Part shown: positions 1 to 7,257 of the stretch, one piece after another
How the letters are laid out: each line of letters starts with the position of its first letter
How positions within the stretch are numbered: position 1 is the first letter of the stretch
DNA from: DATKHR01 sp035939575
GTDB lineage: Bacteria; Acidobacteriota; Vicinamibacteria; Vicinamibacterales; CAVVIG01
Reading direction: 5' to 3'
NCBI GenBank assembly: GCA_035939575.1
Contig: DASZFS010000028.1
Span: 1-12,157, forward strand
DNA: 12,157 nt
Notes under the pieces: model-generated
The model's database searches: none
Told to the model about the DNA's origin: nothing
What the model saw: only the letters and a program-made list of their open reading frames with translations
Translations under genes and position numbers: made by a program

Positions 1-1036
1 GCGCGTGTCGCAGGACTCGGGGAAGGTGTTCCTCGAGGAGATGAAGGTCAGCGACGAGACGCTCGCGGCGATCGATCGCGTGACGATTCTCGCGTGCGGA
101 ACGTCGTGGCACGCCGGCCTCGTCGGCAAGTTCATGATCGAGCAGCTCGCGCGCGTGCACGTCGACGTCGACTACGGATCGGAGTACCGTTACCGCCGGC
201 CGATCGTCTCCAAAGAGACGCTGGCGGTGGTCATCACACAGTCGGGGGAGACGGCCGACACGCTCGCGGCCCTGCGCGAGGCCAAGAAGGCGGGCGCCAG
301 CAGCGTCGCCATCTGCAACGTCGTGGGCAGCATGGCCACCCGCGAAACCGACGGCACGATTTACACACACGCCGGCCCGGAAATCGGTGTTGCGTCGACA
401 AAGGCGTTCACCTCCCAGCTCGTCGCCCTTTATCTGCTGGCGCTCAAGCTCGGCCAGATCCGTGGCGTCCTCTCCTCGGAGGCCTCGCGACCTCATGTCG
501 ATGCGCTCCTGCAGCTGCCTCTTCTCCTCGAGCAGACGTTGAAGTCTGCGGCTGCCGTGGAAGAAATTGCCGCGACGTTCCACACCCGGTCTGATTTCCT
601 CTACCTCGGCCGAGGCATCAACTACCCAATTGCGCTCGAAGGGGCGCTGAAGTTGAAGGAAATCTCGTACATCCACGCCGAAGGCTACCCGGCGGGTGAA
701 ATGAAGCACGGCCCGATTGCGTTGATCGATGAGCTGATGCCTGTGGTGACCATCGCGCCAACGGATCACGTGTTCGAGAAAATGATTGGCAATATGCAGG
801 AAGTCAAGGCCCGCGGCGGCTCCGTGATCGCGCTGACGTCCCGCGGCGATGACAAGCTGCGCGCCATTCTCGACCCCAAGCGCGACTTCGTTCTGGAACT
901 GCCTCGAACGTCTGACCTATTGACGCCGATTGTCATGGTGCTGCCGCTTCAGCTGCTCGCGTACGACATCGCCGTTCGCCGCGGCTGCGACGTGGATCAG
1001 CCGAGAAACCTGGCGAAGAGCGTCACGGTAGAATAG
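1..1036 (+). CDS. glmS: Glutamine--fructose-6-phosphate aminotransferase (isomerizing), C-terminal part, 5'-truncated by window edge
   Basis: GlmS makes glucosamine-6-phosphate from fructose-6-phosphate and glutamine, the first committed cytosolic step towards UDP-GlcNAc for peptidoglycan and other envelope glycans. The visible ~344 residues are the isomerase half, with two SIS sugar-phosphate domains. Seen: ACGTSWHAG and VITQSGETADT of the first SIS fold, LGRGINYPIALEGALKLKE and the EGYPAGEMKHGP segment of the second, and a C-terminus DVDQPRNLAKSVTVE, as I recall it for the E. coli enzyme, including the catalytic-loop lysine of LAKS. The N-terminal glutaminase domain (about 240 residues, starting with the nucleophile Cys) lies outside the window. 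The reading frame is open through the left edge, so the GTG at base 5 is an internal Val codon and not a start. The stop is TAG. A heptamer repeat begins three bases after it, and pcrA follows 101 bp downstream in the same direction. No riboswitch can be judged because the 5' end is missing. Confidence 0.96.
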   Translation, partial: RVSQDSGKVFLEEMKVSDETLAAIDRVTILACGTSWHAGLVGKFMIEQLARVHVDVDYGSEYRYRRPIVSKETLAVVITQSGETADTLAALREAKKAGASSVAICNVVGSMATRETDGTIYTHAGPEIGVASTKAFTSQLVALYLLALKLGQIRGVLSSEASRPHVDALLQLPLLLEQTLKSAAAVEEIAATFHTRSDFLYLGRGINYPIALEGALKLKEISYIHAEGYPAGEMKHGPIALIDELMPVVTIAPTDHVFEKMIGNMQEVKARGGSVIALTSRGDDKLRAILDPKRDFVLELPRTSDLLTPIVMVLPLQLLAYDIAVRRGCDVDQPRNLAKSVTVE

Positions 1037-1038
1037 TA

Positions 1039-1063
1039 CTGGTTGCTGGTTGCTGGTTGCTGG
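1039..1063. repeat. CTGGTTG heptamer tandem array (3.6 units)
   Basis: Three perfect CTGGTTG units plus CTGG start three bases after the glmS stop codon. The rest of the 101-bp glmS-pcrA spacer shows no convincing promoter, hairpin terminator or Shine-Dalgarno sequence. The same heptamer recurs at 7001-7035 next to the gyrA start, so it is a dispersed family and not a local slippage event. The style resembles the short tandemly repeated heptamers known from cyanobacterial genomes, but the sequence and origin here are not identified. Confidence 0.85.
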
Positions 1064-1137
1064 CCCGCCCTAGCTCGCATGTCGGTTGCGCGAGCGGAGG
1101 CGGATTGCTCTTTGCTGGTCGGTCGCCCCGGTTCTAG

Positions 1138-3420
1138 ATGCAGTTCTTAGACTCCCTCAATCCGGAACAGCGCGAAGCGGTTCTGCACATCCGCGGCCCA
1201 CTGCTGATTCTCGCCGGCGCGGGCTCGGGCAAGACGCGGGTCATCACCAGCCGGATCGCGTATCTCGTCGGCGATGGCCACGCGGAGCCGCACGAAGTCC
1301 TCGCGGTCACCTTCACCAATAAGGCGGCCGAGGAAATGCGCGCGCGAGTCGAGGCGCTGCTCGGGTCCGACTGCGGCCCCATGTGGGTGTCGACGTTCCA
1401 CTCGCTGTGCGCCCGGCTTCTGCGGCGCGAGGCGCCGGCGATCGGCCTGTCGCGCGACTTCGTCATCTACGACTCGTCGGACCAGTTGACGGTCGTCAAG
1501 CAGGCCCTCAAGGAGCTGCACATCGACGACGCCTTCATCCAGCCCCGCGCGGCGTTGTCGCGGATCAGCCACGCCAAGAACAAGATGGAAAGTCCGGACG
1601 AGATGGCGAGCGAGGCCGGCTGGAACCGCCGAGACGAGGAGATCTCCAAGGTCTACGACTACTACGTCAAGGCGCTCAAGGACGCGAGCGCGCTCGATTT
1701 CGACGATCTGCTGTTGAAGACCGTGGATCTCTTCGAGCAGTCGGAGCGCGTTCGGGCGAAGTACAGCGACCAATTCCGGTTCGTCATGGTGGATGAGTAC
1801 CAGGACACCAACCGGCCCCAGTACCTGCTGATTCGCCGGCTCGCCGAAGTCCACCGCAACCTCTGCGTCGTCGGCGACCCGGATCAGTCGATCTACAAAT
1901 GGCGCGGCGCCGACCTCCGCAACATCCTCGACTTCGAGGCGGATTTCGGCGACGCCACGATCGTCAAGCTCGAGCAGAACTACCGGTCGACGCAGATCAT
2001 CCTCGACGCCGCGTCCGCGGTCATCGGCAAGAACCGGAACCGCAAGGACAAGCAGCTCTGGACCAATCGCAAGGGCGGCGCCCGCATCACCTACTTCCGC
2101 GGCGGCGACGAGCTCGAAGAAGCGGACTTCATCACCCGCACGGCCCGCGCCGCTCTGGCGGACGACGTGGAGGCGACGGTGGCGGTCCTGTACCGCACGA
2201 ACGCGCAGTCGCGGACGATTGAGGACGCGCTCATGCGAGAGGGCGTTGCGTACAAGATCGTCGGCGGGGTTCGATTCTACGAGCGCAAGGAAATCAAGGA
2301 CGCGCTGGCGTACATGCGGCTGGTCATCAACCCGCACGATGACGTGAGCATCCGCCGGGTCATCAACACCCCGGCGCGAGGGATTGGCAAGGGCGTCATG
2401 GAAGCGGTGGAGGCGATCGCCATCGGCGACGCCGCTGGAGACCCGGACGCCAATTTCCCGCTGCTCGCCGTCGGCCTCGCGCCGGCGGTCACGGCGAACT
2501 CGCTCTGGGCGCGGCTGGTCAATGGGCTGGAGCATCGGGCTTTTCCCAACAGGGCCGCGGCTTCGCTTGCCGTCTTCCGCGATCTCATCGTGAGCTTGAC
2601 CGAAGTCGCGAGCCGGGACCCGGTCTCGTTCACGATCGGCAAGATACTGGACCAGAGCGGGTATCTTCAGGCTCTGCGCGAGGACCGGACCGAGGACGCG
2701 GAGAGCCGGATCGAGAACCTCGCCGAGCTGGTCTCCGCGGCGCGCGAGTACGAGAGCCGCGAGCCGGAGCCATCGCTCGGCGGCTTCGTCGATCGGCTGT
2801 CGCTACTCTCCGATGTGGATGAAGAAGAGGGGGCCAAGGACGCGCGGGTGTTGATGATGACGCTGCACAGCGCCAAGGGCCTGGAGTTCCCGACGGTCAT
2901 ACTGGCCGGCCTTGAAGAGGGGCTGTTTCCTCATTCCCGGGCCATCGACGACCGGGAGGAGCTCGAGGAGGAGCGCCGCCTCTGCTACGTCGGCATGACG
3001 CGGGCGCGATCGAAGCTCGTGCTCACAGGCGCTTCGCGGCGACGAATCTTCGGCGAGTACCAGTCCAGCGAGCCGTCGCGGTTCATCGACGAAGTGCCCG
3101 CCGAACTCGTGGACCGGATTGCGCCCTCAGCGTCGCCGGGTGACCGGTCCTATCAGAACAGGTTTTACGAGTTCCGAACCAACCCCTACGGCCGCGGCCG
3201 GCGAGTCAAGGACACGGAGCCGACCTATGCCTACGAAGACGAGGACCAGTCAACCGGCCTGAATCTTCGGCCGGGCATGCGGGTTCGCCACCCGCAGTTC
3301 GGCGTAGGGAGCGTGGTCAGCATCGAGGCACTGAGCGACGACACCAAGCTCGTGGTTCGATTTGCGGCGGTCGGACAGAAGACCCTGCGCGCGAAATACG
3401 CCCGCCTCGAACCAGCTTGA
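1138..3420 (+). CDS. pcrA: ATP-dependent DNA helicase of the PcrA/UvrD family (SF1A)
   Basis: A 3'-5' DNA helicase/translocase of the UvrD/PcrA family, acting in nucleotide-excision and mismatch repair, removal of RecA filaments and rescue of forks that collide with RNA polymerase. At 760 residues it is slightly longer than typical PcrA (about 720-740). SF1A motifs appear in order: Q-motif LNPEQREAV (residues 7-15), Walker A AGAGSGKT (26-33), Ia TFTNKAA, Ic STFHS, Walker B VMVDEYQDTN (about 215-224), III GDPDQSIYKWRGA, IV QNYRST, V TLHSAKGLEFPTV and VI YVGMTRAR. The last ~53 residues (GMRVRHPQFGVGSVV...) match the Tudor-like C-terminal domain through which PcrA/UvrD bind RNA polymerase. The ATG at 1138 is chosen because it directly precedes the conserved N-terminus. 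No Shine-Dalgarno sequence is visible upstream. UvrD is the alternative name; family members are hard to separate without a tree. Confidence 0.96.
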   Translation: MQFLDSLNPEQREAVLHIRGPLLILAGAGSGKTRVITSRIAYLVGDGHAEPHEVLAVTFTNKAAEEMRARVEALLGSDCGPMWVSTFHSLCARLLRREAPAIGLSRDFVIYDSSDQLTVVKQALKELHIDDAFIQPRAALSRISHAKNKMESPDEMASEAGWNRRDEEISKVYDYYVKALKDASALDFDDLLLKTVDLFEQSERVRAKYSDQFRFVMVDEYQDTNRPQYLLIRRLAEVHRNLCVVGDPDQSIYKWRGADLRNILDFEADFGDATIVKLEQNYRSTQIILDAASAVIGKNRNRKDKQLWTNRKGGARITYFRGGDELEEADFITRTARAALADDVEATVAVLYRTNAQSRTIEDALMREGVAYKIVGGVRFYERKEIKDALAYMRLVINPHDDVSIRRVINTPARGIGKGVMEAVEAIAIGDAAGDPDANFPLLAVGLAPAVTANSLWARLVNGLEHRAFPNRAAASLAVFRDLIVSLTEVASRDPVSFTIGKILDQSGYLQALREDRTEDAESRIENLAELVSAAREYESREPEPSLGGFVDRLSLLSDVDEEEGAKDARVLMMTLHSAKGLEFPTVILAGLEEGLFPHSRAIDDREELEEERRLCYVGMTRARSKLVLTGASRRRIFGEYQSSEPSRFIDEVPAELVDRIAPSASPGDRSYQNRFYEFRTNPYGRGRRVKDTEPTYAYEDEDQSTGLNLRPGMRVRHPQFGVGSVVSIEALSDDTKLVVRFAAVGQKTLRAKYARLEPA

Positions 3421-3434
3421 ACGCTAGAGTGTAA

Positions 3435-3605
3435 GGCGGGCTGAAGACTCAGCGGTGGGCCGAAGACTTGAGGCGGGCTGAAGACTCGTGGTCGCGTGCA
3501 GTTGCCTCGCCCCCAAAATCAAAAATTCTCAAGGGTTGTTGCCGGTCGTTAGGAATCTAGACTGGGGCGTAGGCAACTGCACGCGACCACGAGTCTCCAG
3601 CCCGC
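3435..3605. repeat. Long inverted-repeat element, copy A, with flanking ~19-bp direct units
   Basis: The pcrA-lipoprotein spacer holds a long imperfect palindrome. The left arm 3473-3513 pairs with the right arm 3564-3605 with one A/G mismatch and one 1-base bulge, including about 26 perfectly matched bases around the core CGCGTGCAGTTGCCT. The loop is about 50 bases. Two further units of the form GGGCYGAAGACTY precede the left arm (starting near 3437 and 3457; the arm's own unit starts at 3475), spaced 20 and 18 bp. A related element lies at 7046-7257. It sits 20 bp from the lipoprotein stop and between convergent genes, so it could act as a bidirectional terminator or mRNA-stabilising hairpin, although no U-tract follows. 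No transposase and no clear target-site duplication are seen. It could be a MITE- or REP-like element. Confidence 0.88.
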
Positions 3606-3624
3606 TCTCATCGCTTCTTCCAGC

Positions 3625-4431
3625 CTACGCGGCGTCCTTGAAGCCGGTCACAACCCAGCGGCCGACCACCGGCTTGTCTCCATTCAGAATCGCGCGCTGC
3701 AGCGTGATCACCAGCGTCTTCTGAACCGTGCTGCCGTCGGGCAGCCTGACGGGCGCGGACACGGTCACGTCCTTCGTGACGAGCGTGCCGTCTGATTTCG
3801 TCACGTCGATGGCCGTGCGCCCTGCATTGATGCTGGTGTCCGCGAGCGCGGTCTGAGATTTCAGTGCGCGCCGCGAATCAGCGACCTTCTTCGACATGGC
3901 GCCGCTCTCCTCACGCCACTTGGTCCAGGCCGCCTGGACATCGGCGTCCTTGGGGTTCTTGACGTTCCTGACCTGCGTGACATCTCTCCCGGGGACACCG
4001 CCGCCCTCGCGCTCCGCGCGGATGACGCGCTCGATCGCCTCGAGGTTCGCGGCCTGATATTCGTCTTTGCGCTTCGAGAACGCGGCCTCTTCCGCCTTGG
4101 CGTCGTCCTGGGCCTGCGCGAGCGCCTTGAGCGGCAGCGGTGTTTGCCGCTCGGGCGAGATGTTCGTGACGGTGAACGACGACACGGTGCCGTGCGTCCG
4201 GGGATCGAAGATGACGGTAGCGATGTTGTCGAGCGAGGTGTTGTCGCGGAGCCGCGACGCCGTGAAGAACTGGCTGACGACGAGCTGCTCGGAACTACCC
4301 GAGCAGCCGGACAGTGGTCCCAGAGCTGCCAGGACCAGCAGCAGCGTTGACAGTGTTGACAGCACCGCGTTGGCGGGCTGGCGTGACGAAACCCGGACAA
4401 GGAGACAGACGGCGCGGTTCGCTCTGGACAC
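3625..4431 (-). CDS. Predicted lipoprotein of unknown function, downstream of gyrA
   Basis: The family is not recognised. The 268-residue product starts with a basic N-terminus and a hydrophobic stretch (about residues 23-40) ending in a lipobox-like LSGC. Cys43 would be lipidated and the protein anchored to a membrane facing the periplasm. The signal is long for a lipoprotein. After the Cys, a short segment (residues ~50-93) contains SRLRDNTSL and a FDPRTHGTVSSFTV strand. A charged, Ala/Glu/Lys-rich, probably helical or coiled-coil region follows (about 100-140 and 165-200). The C-terminal ~55 residues look beta-rich and end in GRWVVTGFKDAA, which could suit an NTF2-like fold, but this is weak. 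The GTG start is supported by a strong Shine-Dalgarno GGAGGT at 4437-4442 with 5-base spacing. The gene lies 26 bp after the gyrA stop and is probably translated from the gyrA transcript. An ATG at 4442-4444 is in another frame and leads only to a shadow frame. The stop is TAG. Confidence 0.82.
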   Translation of the reverse strand: MSRANRAVCLLVRVSSRQPANAVLSTLSTLLLVLAALGPLSGCSGSSEQLVVSQFFTASRLRDNTSLDNIATVIFDPRTHGTVSSFTVTNISPERQTPLPLKALAQAQDDAKAEEAAFSKRKDEYQAANLEAIERVIRAEREGGGVPGRDVTQVRNVKNPKDADVQAAWTKWREESGAMSKKVADSRRALKSQTALADTSINAGRTAIDVTKSDGTLVTKDVTVSAPVRLPDGSTVQKTLVITLQRAILNGDKPVVGRWVVTGFKDAA

Positions 4432-4436
4432 GGCGC

Positions 4437-4442
4437 ACCTCC
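4437..4442 (-). promoter_or_regulatory. Strong Shine-Dalgarno deciding the GTG start of the lipoprotein gene
   Basis: On the minus strand GGAGGT stands 5 bases before the GTG at 4429-4431. It fixes the start of the lipoprotein gene at a GTG, in preference to the out-of-frame ATG that overlaps this site. It lies in the 26-bp gap after the gyrA stop, consistent with translation from a shared mRNA. Confidence 0.75.
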
Positions 4443-4457
4443 ATGACGGTTTGTCGG

Positions 4458-6995
4458 TTAGCTTGGCTCGGAATTATTGGGGCCCTCGTCTTCTCCCTCA
4501 GCATCTTCTCTTTCGACTTCCCGCTCTACGAGGCGGGCGATCGACACGACCTTGTCCTCGCCCTCGATGTTGATGAGCGTGACGCCCTGCGTCGCGCGGC
4601 CGATCGAGCGCACATCGTTGGTCGCCATGCGGAGGATCATACCCTGCTGGGTGATGAGCAGCAGCTCGTCCCCTTCCTGCACATACGCGACGCCGACGAC
4701 CAGCCCGTTCTTCGTCGTCGTGGCGATGTTGATGATGCCGACGCCGCCGCGTGACTGGACGCGATACTCCTCGATCTCGGTGCGTTTGCCGAAGCCGCGC
4801 TCGGTCACGGTCAGGAGCGTCCCGCCTGGCTTCACGACCTCCATCGACACGACGAAGTCGTCGCCGCGCAGCGAGACACCGCGCACGCCGTACGCCGTCC
4901 GGCCCATCGGTCGAACGTCGGTCTCGGGGAACCGGATGGCCATGCCGTAGCGCGTCGCGATGAACACCTCGCCGCTGCCGTCGGTCACCTGCACGGCGAT
5001 GACGGAGTCGCCGTCCTCGACGCCCATCGCAATGATGCCGCCGGCGCGCGGGTTGCTGAACGAGGACAGCGCCGTCTTCTTGACGACGCCGAGGCGCGTC
5101 CCCATCACGATGAACTTGTCCTCCTCGAATTCCTTCACCGCGAGCATGGCGGCGATGCGTTCGCCTTCCTCCATCGATACGAGGTTCGCAATCGACTTGC
5201 CCTTGCCGCCCGGGCCCACGTCGGGGATCTCGTGGACTTTCAGCCAGTAGGCGCGCCCGCGATCCGAGAAGATCATGATGTACGCGTGCGTCGAGGCGAC
5301 GAACAGATGGCTGACGAAGTCCTCGTCGCGGGTGCGCATGCCGATGCGGCCTTTGCCGCCGCGACGCTGGCTGCGGTACGTCGTGATGGCGGTCCGCTTG
5401 ATGTAGCCGGTGTTGCTGACCGAAATCGCCATGTCCTCCTCGGCGATCAGGTCCTCGATCGTGAGGTCACCTGACTCGTCGATGATCTCGGTCCGGCGGT
5501 CGTCGCCGTACTTCTCGCGCACCTGCTTCAGCTCGTCCACGATGATCTGCATCAGCAGCCGTGCACTTGCCAGGATCGCGCGCAGGCGCTCGATTGTCTT
5601 GAGCAGCTCGGCGAGCTCGTCCAGGATCTTCTGCCGCTCGAGGCCGGTGAGCCGCTGCAGCTGCATGTCGAGGATGGCCTGGGCCTGGATCTGCGACAGC
5701 CCGAAGCCGGCGATGAGGCCTTCACGCGCTTCGGGCGGCGTCTTCGACCCGCGGATCAGCGCGATGACCTCGTCGAGGCGGTCGAGCGCGATCTTCAGCC
5801 CTTCCAGGATGTGGTACCGGGCCTCGGCTTTCTTCAGCTCGAACTCGATCCGGCGCCGCACGACCTCGCGCCGGAAGTCGACGAAGCTCTCGATCAGCTC
5901 GAGCAGGTTCAGGACCTTTGGCCGCCCGCCGACGATGGCGAGCATGATGATCCCGAACGACGACTGAAGGGGCGTGTGCTTGTACAGGTTATTGAGGATG
6001 ACTTCGGGGACCTCGCCGCGCTTCAGCTCGATCACGATGCGCATGCCATCCCGGTCCGATTCGTCGCGCAGGTCGGAAATGCCTTCGATGACCTTGTCAC
6101 GGACAAGGTCCGCAATCCGTTCGAGCAGGCTCTTCTTGTTGACCTGGTAGGGAATCTCCGTGACGATGATTGACGTCCGGTCGCCCTTCTTGTTCGTCTC
6201 GGTCGTCGAGCGCGCGCGCATGACGATCGCGCCGCGGCCAGTCGTATACGCCTGCAGTACTCCCGCCCGCCCGACGATGTAGCCAGCCGTCGGAAAATCC
6301 GGACCGGGCACGAGCTTGATGAGCTGCTTGAGCTTTTCGCTCCGCGTGAGTACTGGTTCGTCCGACCCGGCGGCGTCCTGAGCCGCGTGCAGATGCGTGT
6401 GTTCCACGAGCCAGATGCAGGCGTCGATGACCTCGCGCAGGTTGTGCGGGGGGATATTCGTCGCCATCCCGACGGCGATGCCGGCCGAGCCGTTGACCAG
6501 CAGGTTCGGAAACGGCGTCGGCAGGACGGTGGGTTCCTCGGTTGTCTCGTCGTAGTTCGGGACGAAGTCGACGGTCTCCTTGTCGAGATCCGTCATCATG
6601 TCGTCGCCGAGGGCGGCGAGACGCGCCTCGGTGTACCGCATCGCCGCCGGCGGGTCGGCGTCAATCGAGCCGAAGTTTCCCTGTCCGTCCACCAACGGAT
6701 AGCGCATGTTGAAATCCTGCGCCAGGCGGACGAGCGTGTCGTAGATCGACTGGTCGCCATGGGGGTGGAAGTTGCCCATGACCTCGCCGACGATCTTCGC
6801 GCACTTGCGGTAGCCGCGCGTGGACGTCAGGCCCATCGTCTTCATGCCGTACAGCACGCGGCGGTGCGCGGGCTTCAAGCCGTCGCGCGCGTCGGGCAGG
6901 GCTCGTCCGATGATCACGCTCATGGCGTAATCCATGTACGAGCGCTTCATCTCGTCTTCGATGTTGACCGGAAGGTGCTGGGGCGTTGGGTCCAT
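4458..6995 (-). CDS. gyrA: DNA gyrase subunit A
   Basis: GyrA is the breakage-reunion subunit of the A2B2 gyrase that introduces negative supercoils ahead of the fork. Counting from an in-frame TTG one codon upstream gives numbering that matches E. coli: the winged-helix/QRDR region carries HPHGDQSIYD at 78-87, and the catalytic tyrosine is Tyr122 in AAMRYTEARL. The tower and coiled-coil follow, with the coiled-coil/C-gate at about 370-500. The canonical GyrA-box QRRGGKG at 544-550 opens the DNA-wrapping beta-pinwheel and identifies gyrase rather than ParC. The C-terminus is an acidic tail (VEREVEREDAEGEDEG). I place the start at the ATG 6993-6995 (845 aa) rather than the adjacent TTG at 6996-6998. 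Neither has a Shine-Dalgarno sequence, because heptamer repeats run to within a few bases of the start. E. coli Ser83 is replaced by Gln. Stop TAA, 26 bp before the lipoprotein gene; gyrB lies upstream across a repeat-filled spacer. Confidence 0.97.
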   Translation of the reverse strand: MDPTPQHLPVNIEDEMKRSYMDYAMSVIIGRALPDARDGLKPAHRRVLYGMKTMGLTSTRGYRKCAKIVGEVMGNFHPHGDQSIYDTLVRLAQDFNMRYPLVDGQGNFGSIDADPPAAMRYTEARLAALGDDMMTDLDKETVDFVPNYDETTEEPTVLPTPFPNLLVNGSAGIAVGMATNIPPHNLREVIDACIWLVEHTHLHAAQDAAGSDEPVLTRSEKLKQLIKLVPGPDFPTAGYIVGRAGVLQAYTTGRGAIVMRARSTTETNKKGDRTSIIVTEIPYQVNKKSLLERIADLVRDKVIEGISDLRDESDRDGMRIVIELKRGEVPEVILNNLYKHTPLQSSFGIIMLAIVGGRPKVLNLLELIESFVDFRREVVRRRIEFELKKAEARYHILEGLKIALDRLDEVIALIRGSKTPPEAREGLIAGFGLSQIQAQAILDMQLQRLTGLERQKILDELAELLKTIERLRAILASARLLMQIIVDELKQVREKYGDDRRTEIIDESGDLTIEDLIAEEDMAISVSNTGYIKRTAITTYRSQRRGGKGRIGMRTRDEDFVSHLFVASTHAYIMIFSDRGRAYWLKVHEIPDVGPGGKGKSIANLVSMEEGERIAAMLAVKEFEEDKFIVMGTRLGVVKKTALSSFSNPRAGGIIAMGVEDGDSVIAVQVTDGSGEVFIATRYGMAIRFPETDVRPMGRTAYGVRGVSLRGDDFVVSMEVVKPGGTLLTVTERGFGKRTEIEEYRVQSRGGVGIINIATTTKNGLVVGVAYVQEGDELLLITQQGMILRMATNDVRSIGRATQGVTLINIEGEDKVVSIARLVEREVEREDAEGEDEGPNNSEPS

Positions 6996-7000
6996 CAAAT

Positions 7001-7035
7001 CTGGTTGCTGGTTACTGGTTGCTAGTTGCTGGTTG
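7001..7035. repeat. CTGGTTG heptamer array (5 units) in the gyrA leader
   Basis: Five tandem heptamers lie here, CTGGTTG, CTGGTTA, CTGGTTG, CTAGTTG and CTGGTTG, followed by CTG. This is the same family as the array at 1039-1063, with two single-base variants. On the gyrA (minus) strand the units read CAACCAG, and the last one ends five bases before the gyrA ATG. The array therefore occupies exactly the place where a ribosome binding site would be expected. Confidence 0.88.
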
Positions 7036-7045
7036 CTGATCCTCT

Positions 7046-7257
7046 GAGCTGGGCTGAAAACTCATGATTCGCGTGCAGTTGCCTCAATCAGAACGGGGCC
7101 GAAGACTCATGGCCGCGTGCAGGCCTCGCCTCAAGATCAAGATTGTCACGGACCGTAAAAGGTCGTCAGCAATCGAAGGCGTAGGCAACTGCACGCGACC
7201 ATGAGTCTTCGGCCCAGCTCAGAGTCTCCAGCCCGCTTCAGAGTCTTCAGCCAACGC
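7046..7257. repeat. Long inverted-repeat element, copy B, between gyrB and gyrA
   Basis: This is a second, more complex copy of the element at 3435-3605. The right arm (about 7180-7220) carries the block CGTAGGCAACTGCACGCGAC seen in copy A and pairs with two candidate left arms. One is 7046-7084 (a few mismatches and one extra base) and the other about 7096-7130 (closer near GGGCCGAAGACTCATGG). This looks like a nested or duplicated left half. To the right, three 19-bp direct units (7203-7221, 7222-7240, 7241-7259), each starting GAGTCTYC, run up to and touch the gyrB stop codon. The element is presumably transcribed with gyrB and would form a long RNA hairpin upstream of gyrA. Confidence 0.85.

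Noticed and set aside
1037..1137. Promoter for pcrA in the glmS-pcrA spacer
   Set aside because: No -35/-10 pair with sensible spacing could be found; sequence such as TTGCGC is isolated. Not annotated.
1147..2535. Long open frame (462 codons) on the minus strand opposite pcrA
   Set aside because: Antisense shadow of the helicase gene, with low-complexity Arg/Asp/Val-rich sequence and no family features.
3473..3605. Integron attC site
   Set aside because: The palindrome resembles attC only in shape. The arms are too long and too well matched, and I see no paired R'/R'' core sites or cassette genes.
3473..3605. Classical rho-independent terminator for pcrA
   Set aside because: The stem is far too long, the loop about 50 bases, and no T-run follows on either strand. 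A termination role remains possible but is not shown by the sequence.
3488..3724. Small plus-strand frame through the inverted repeat
   Set aside because: It translates the palindrome and then overlaps the lipoprotein gene antisense; it has no supporting ribosome site.
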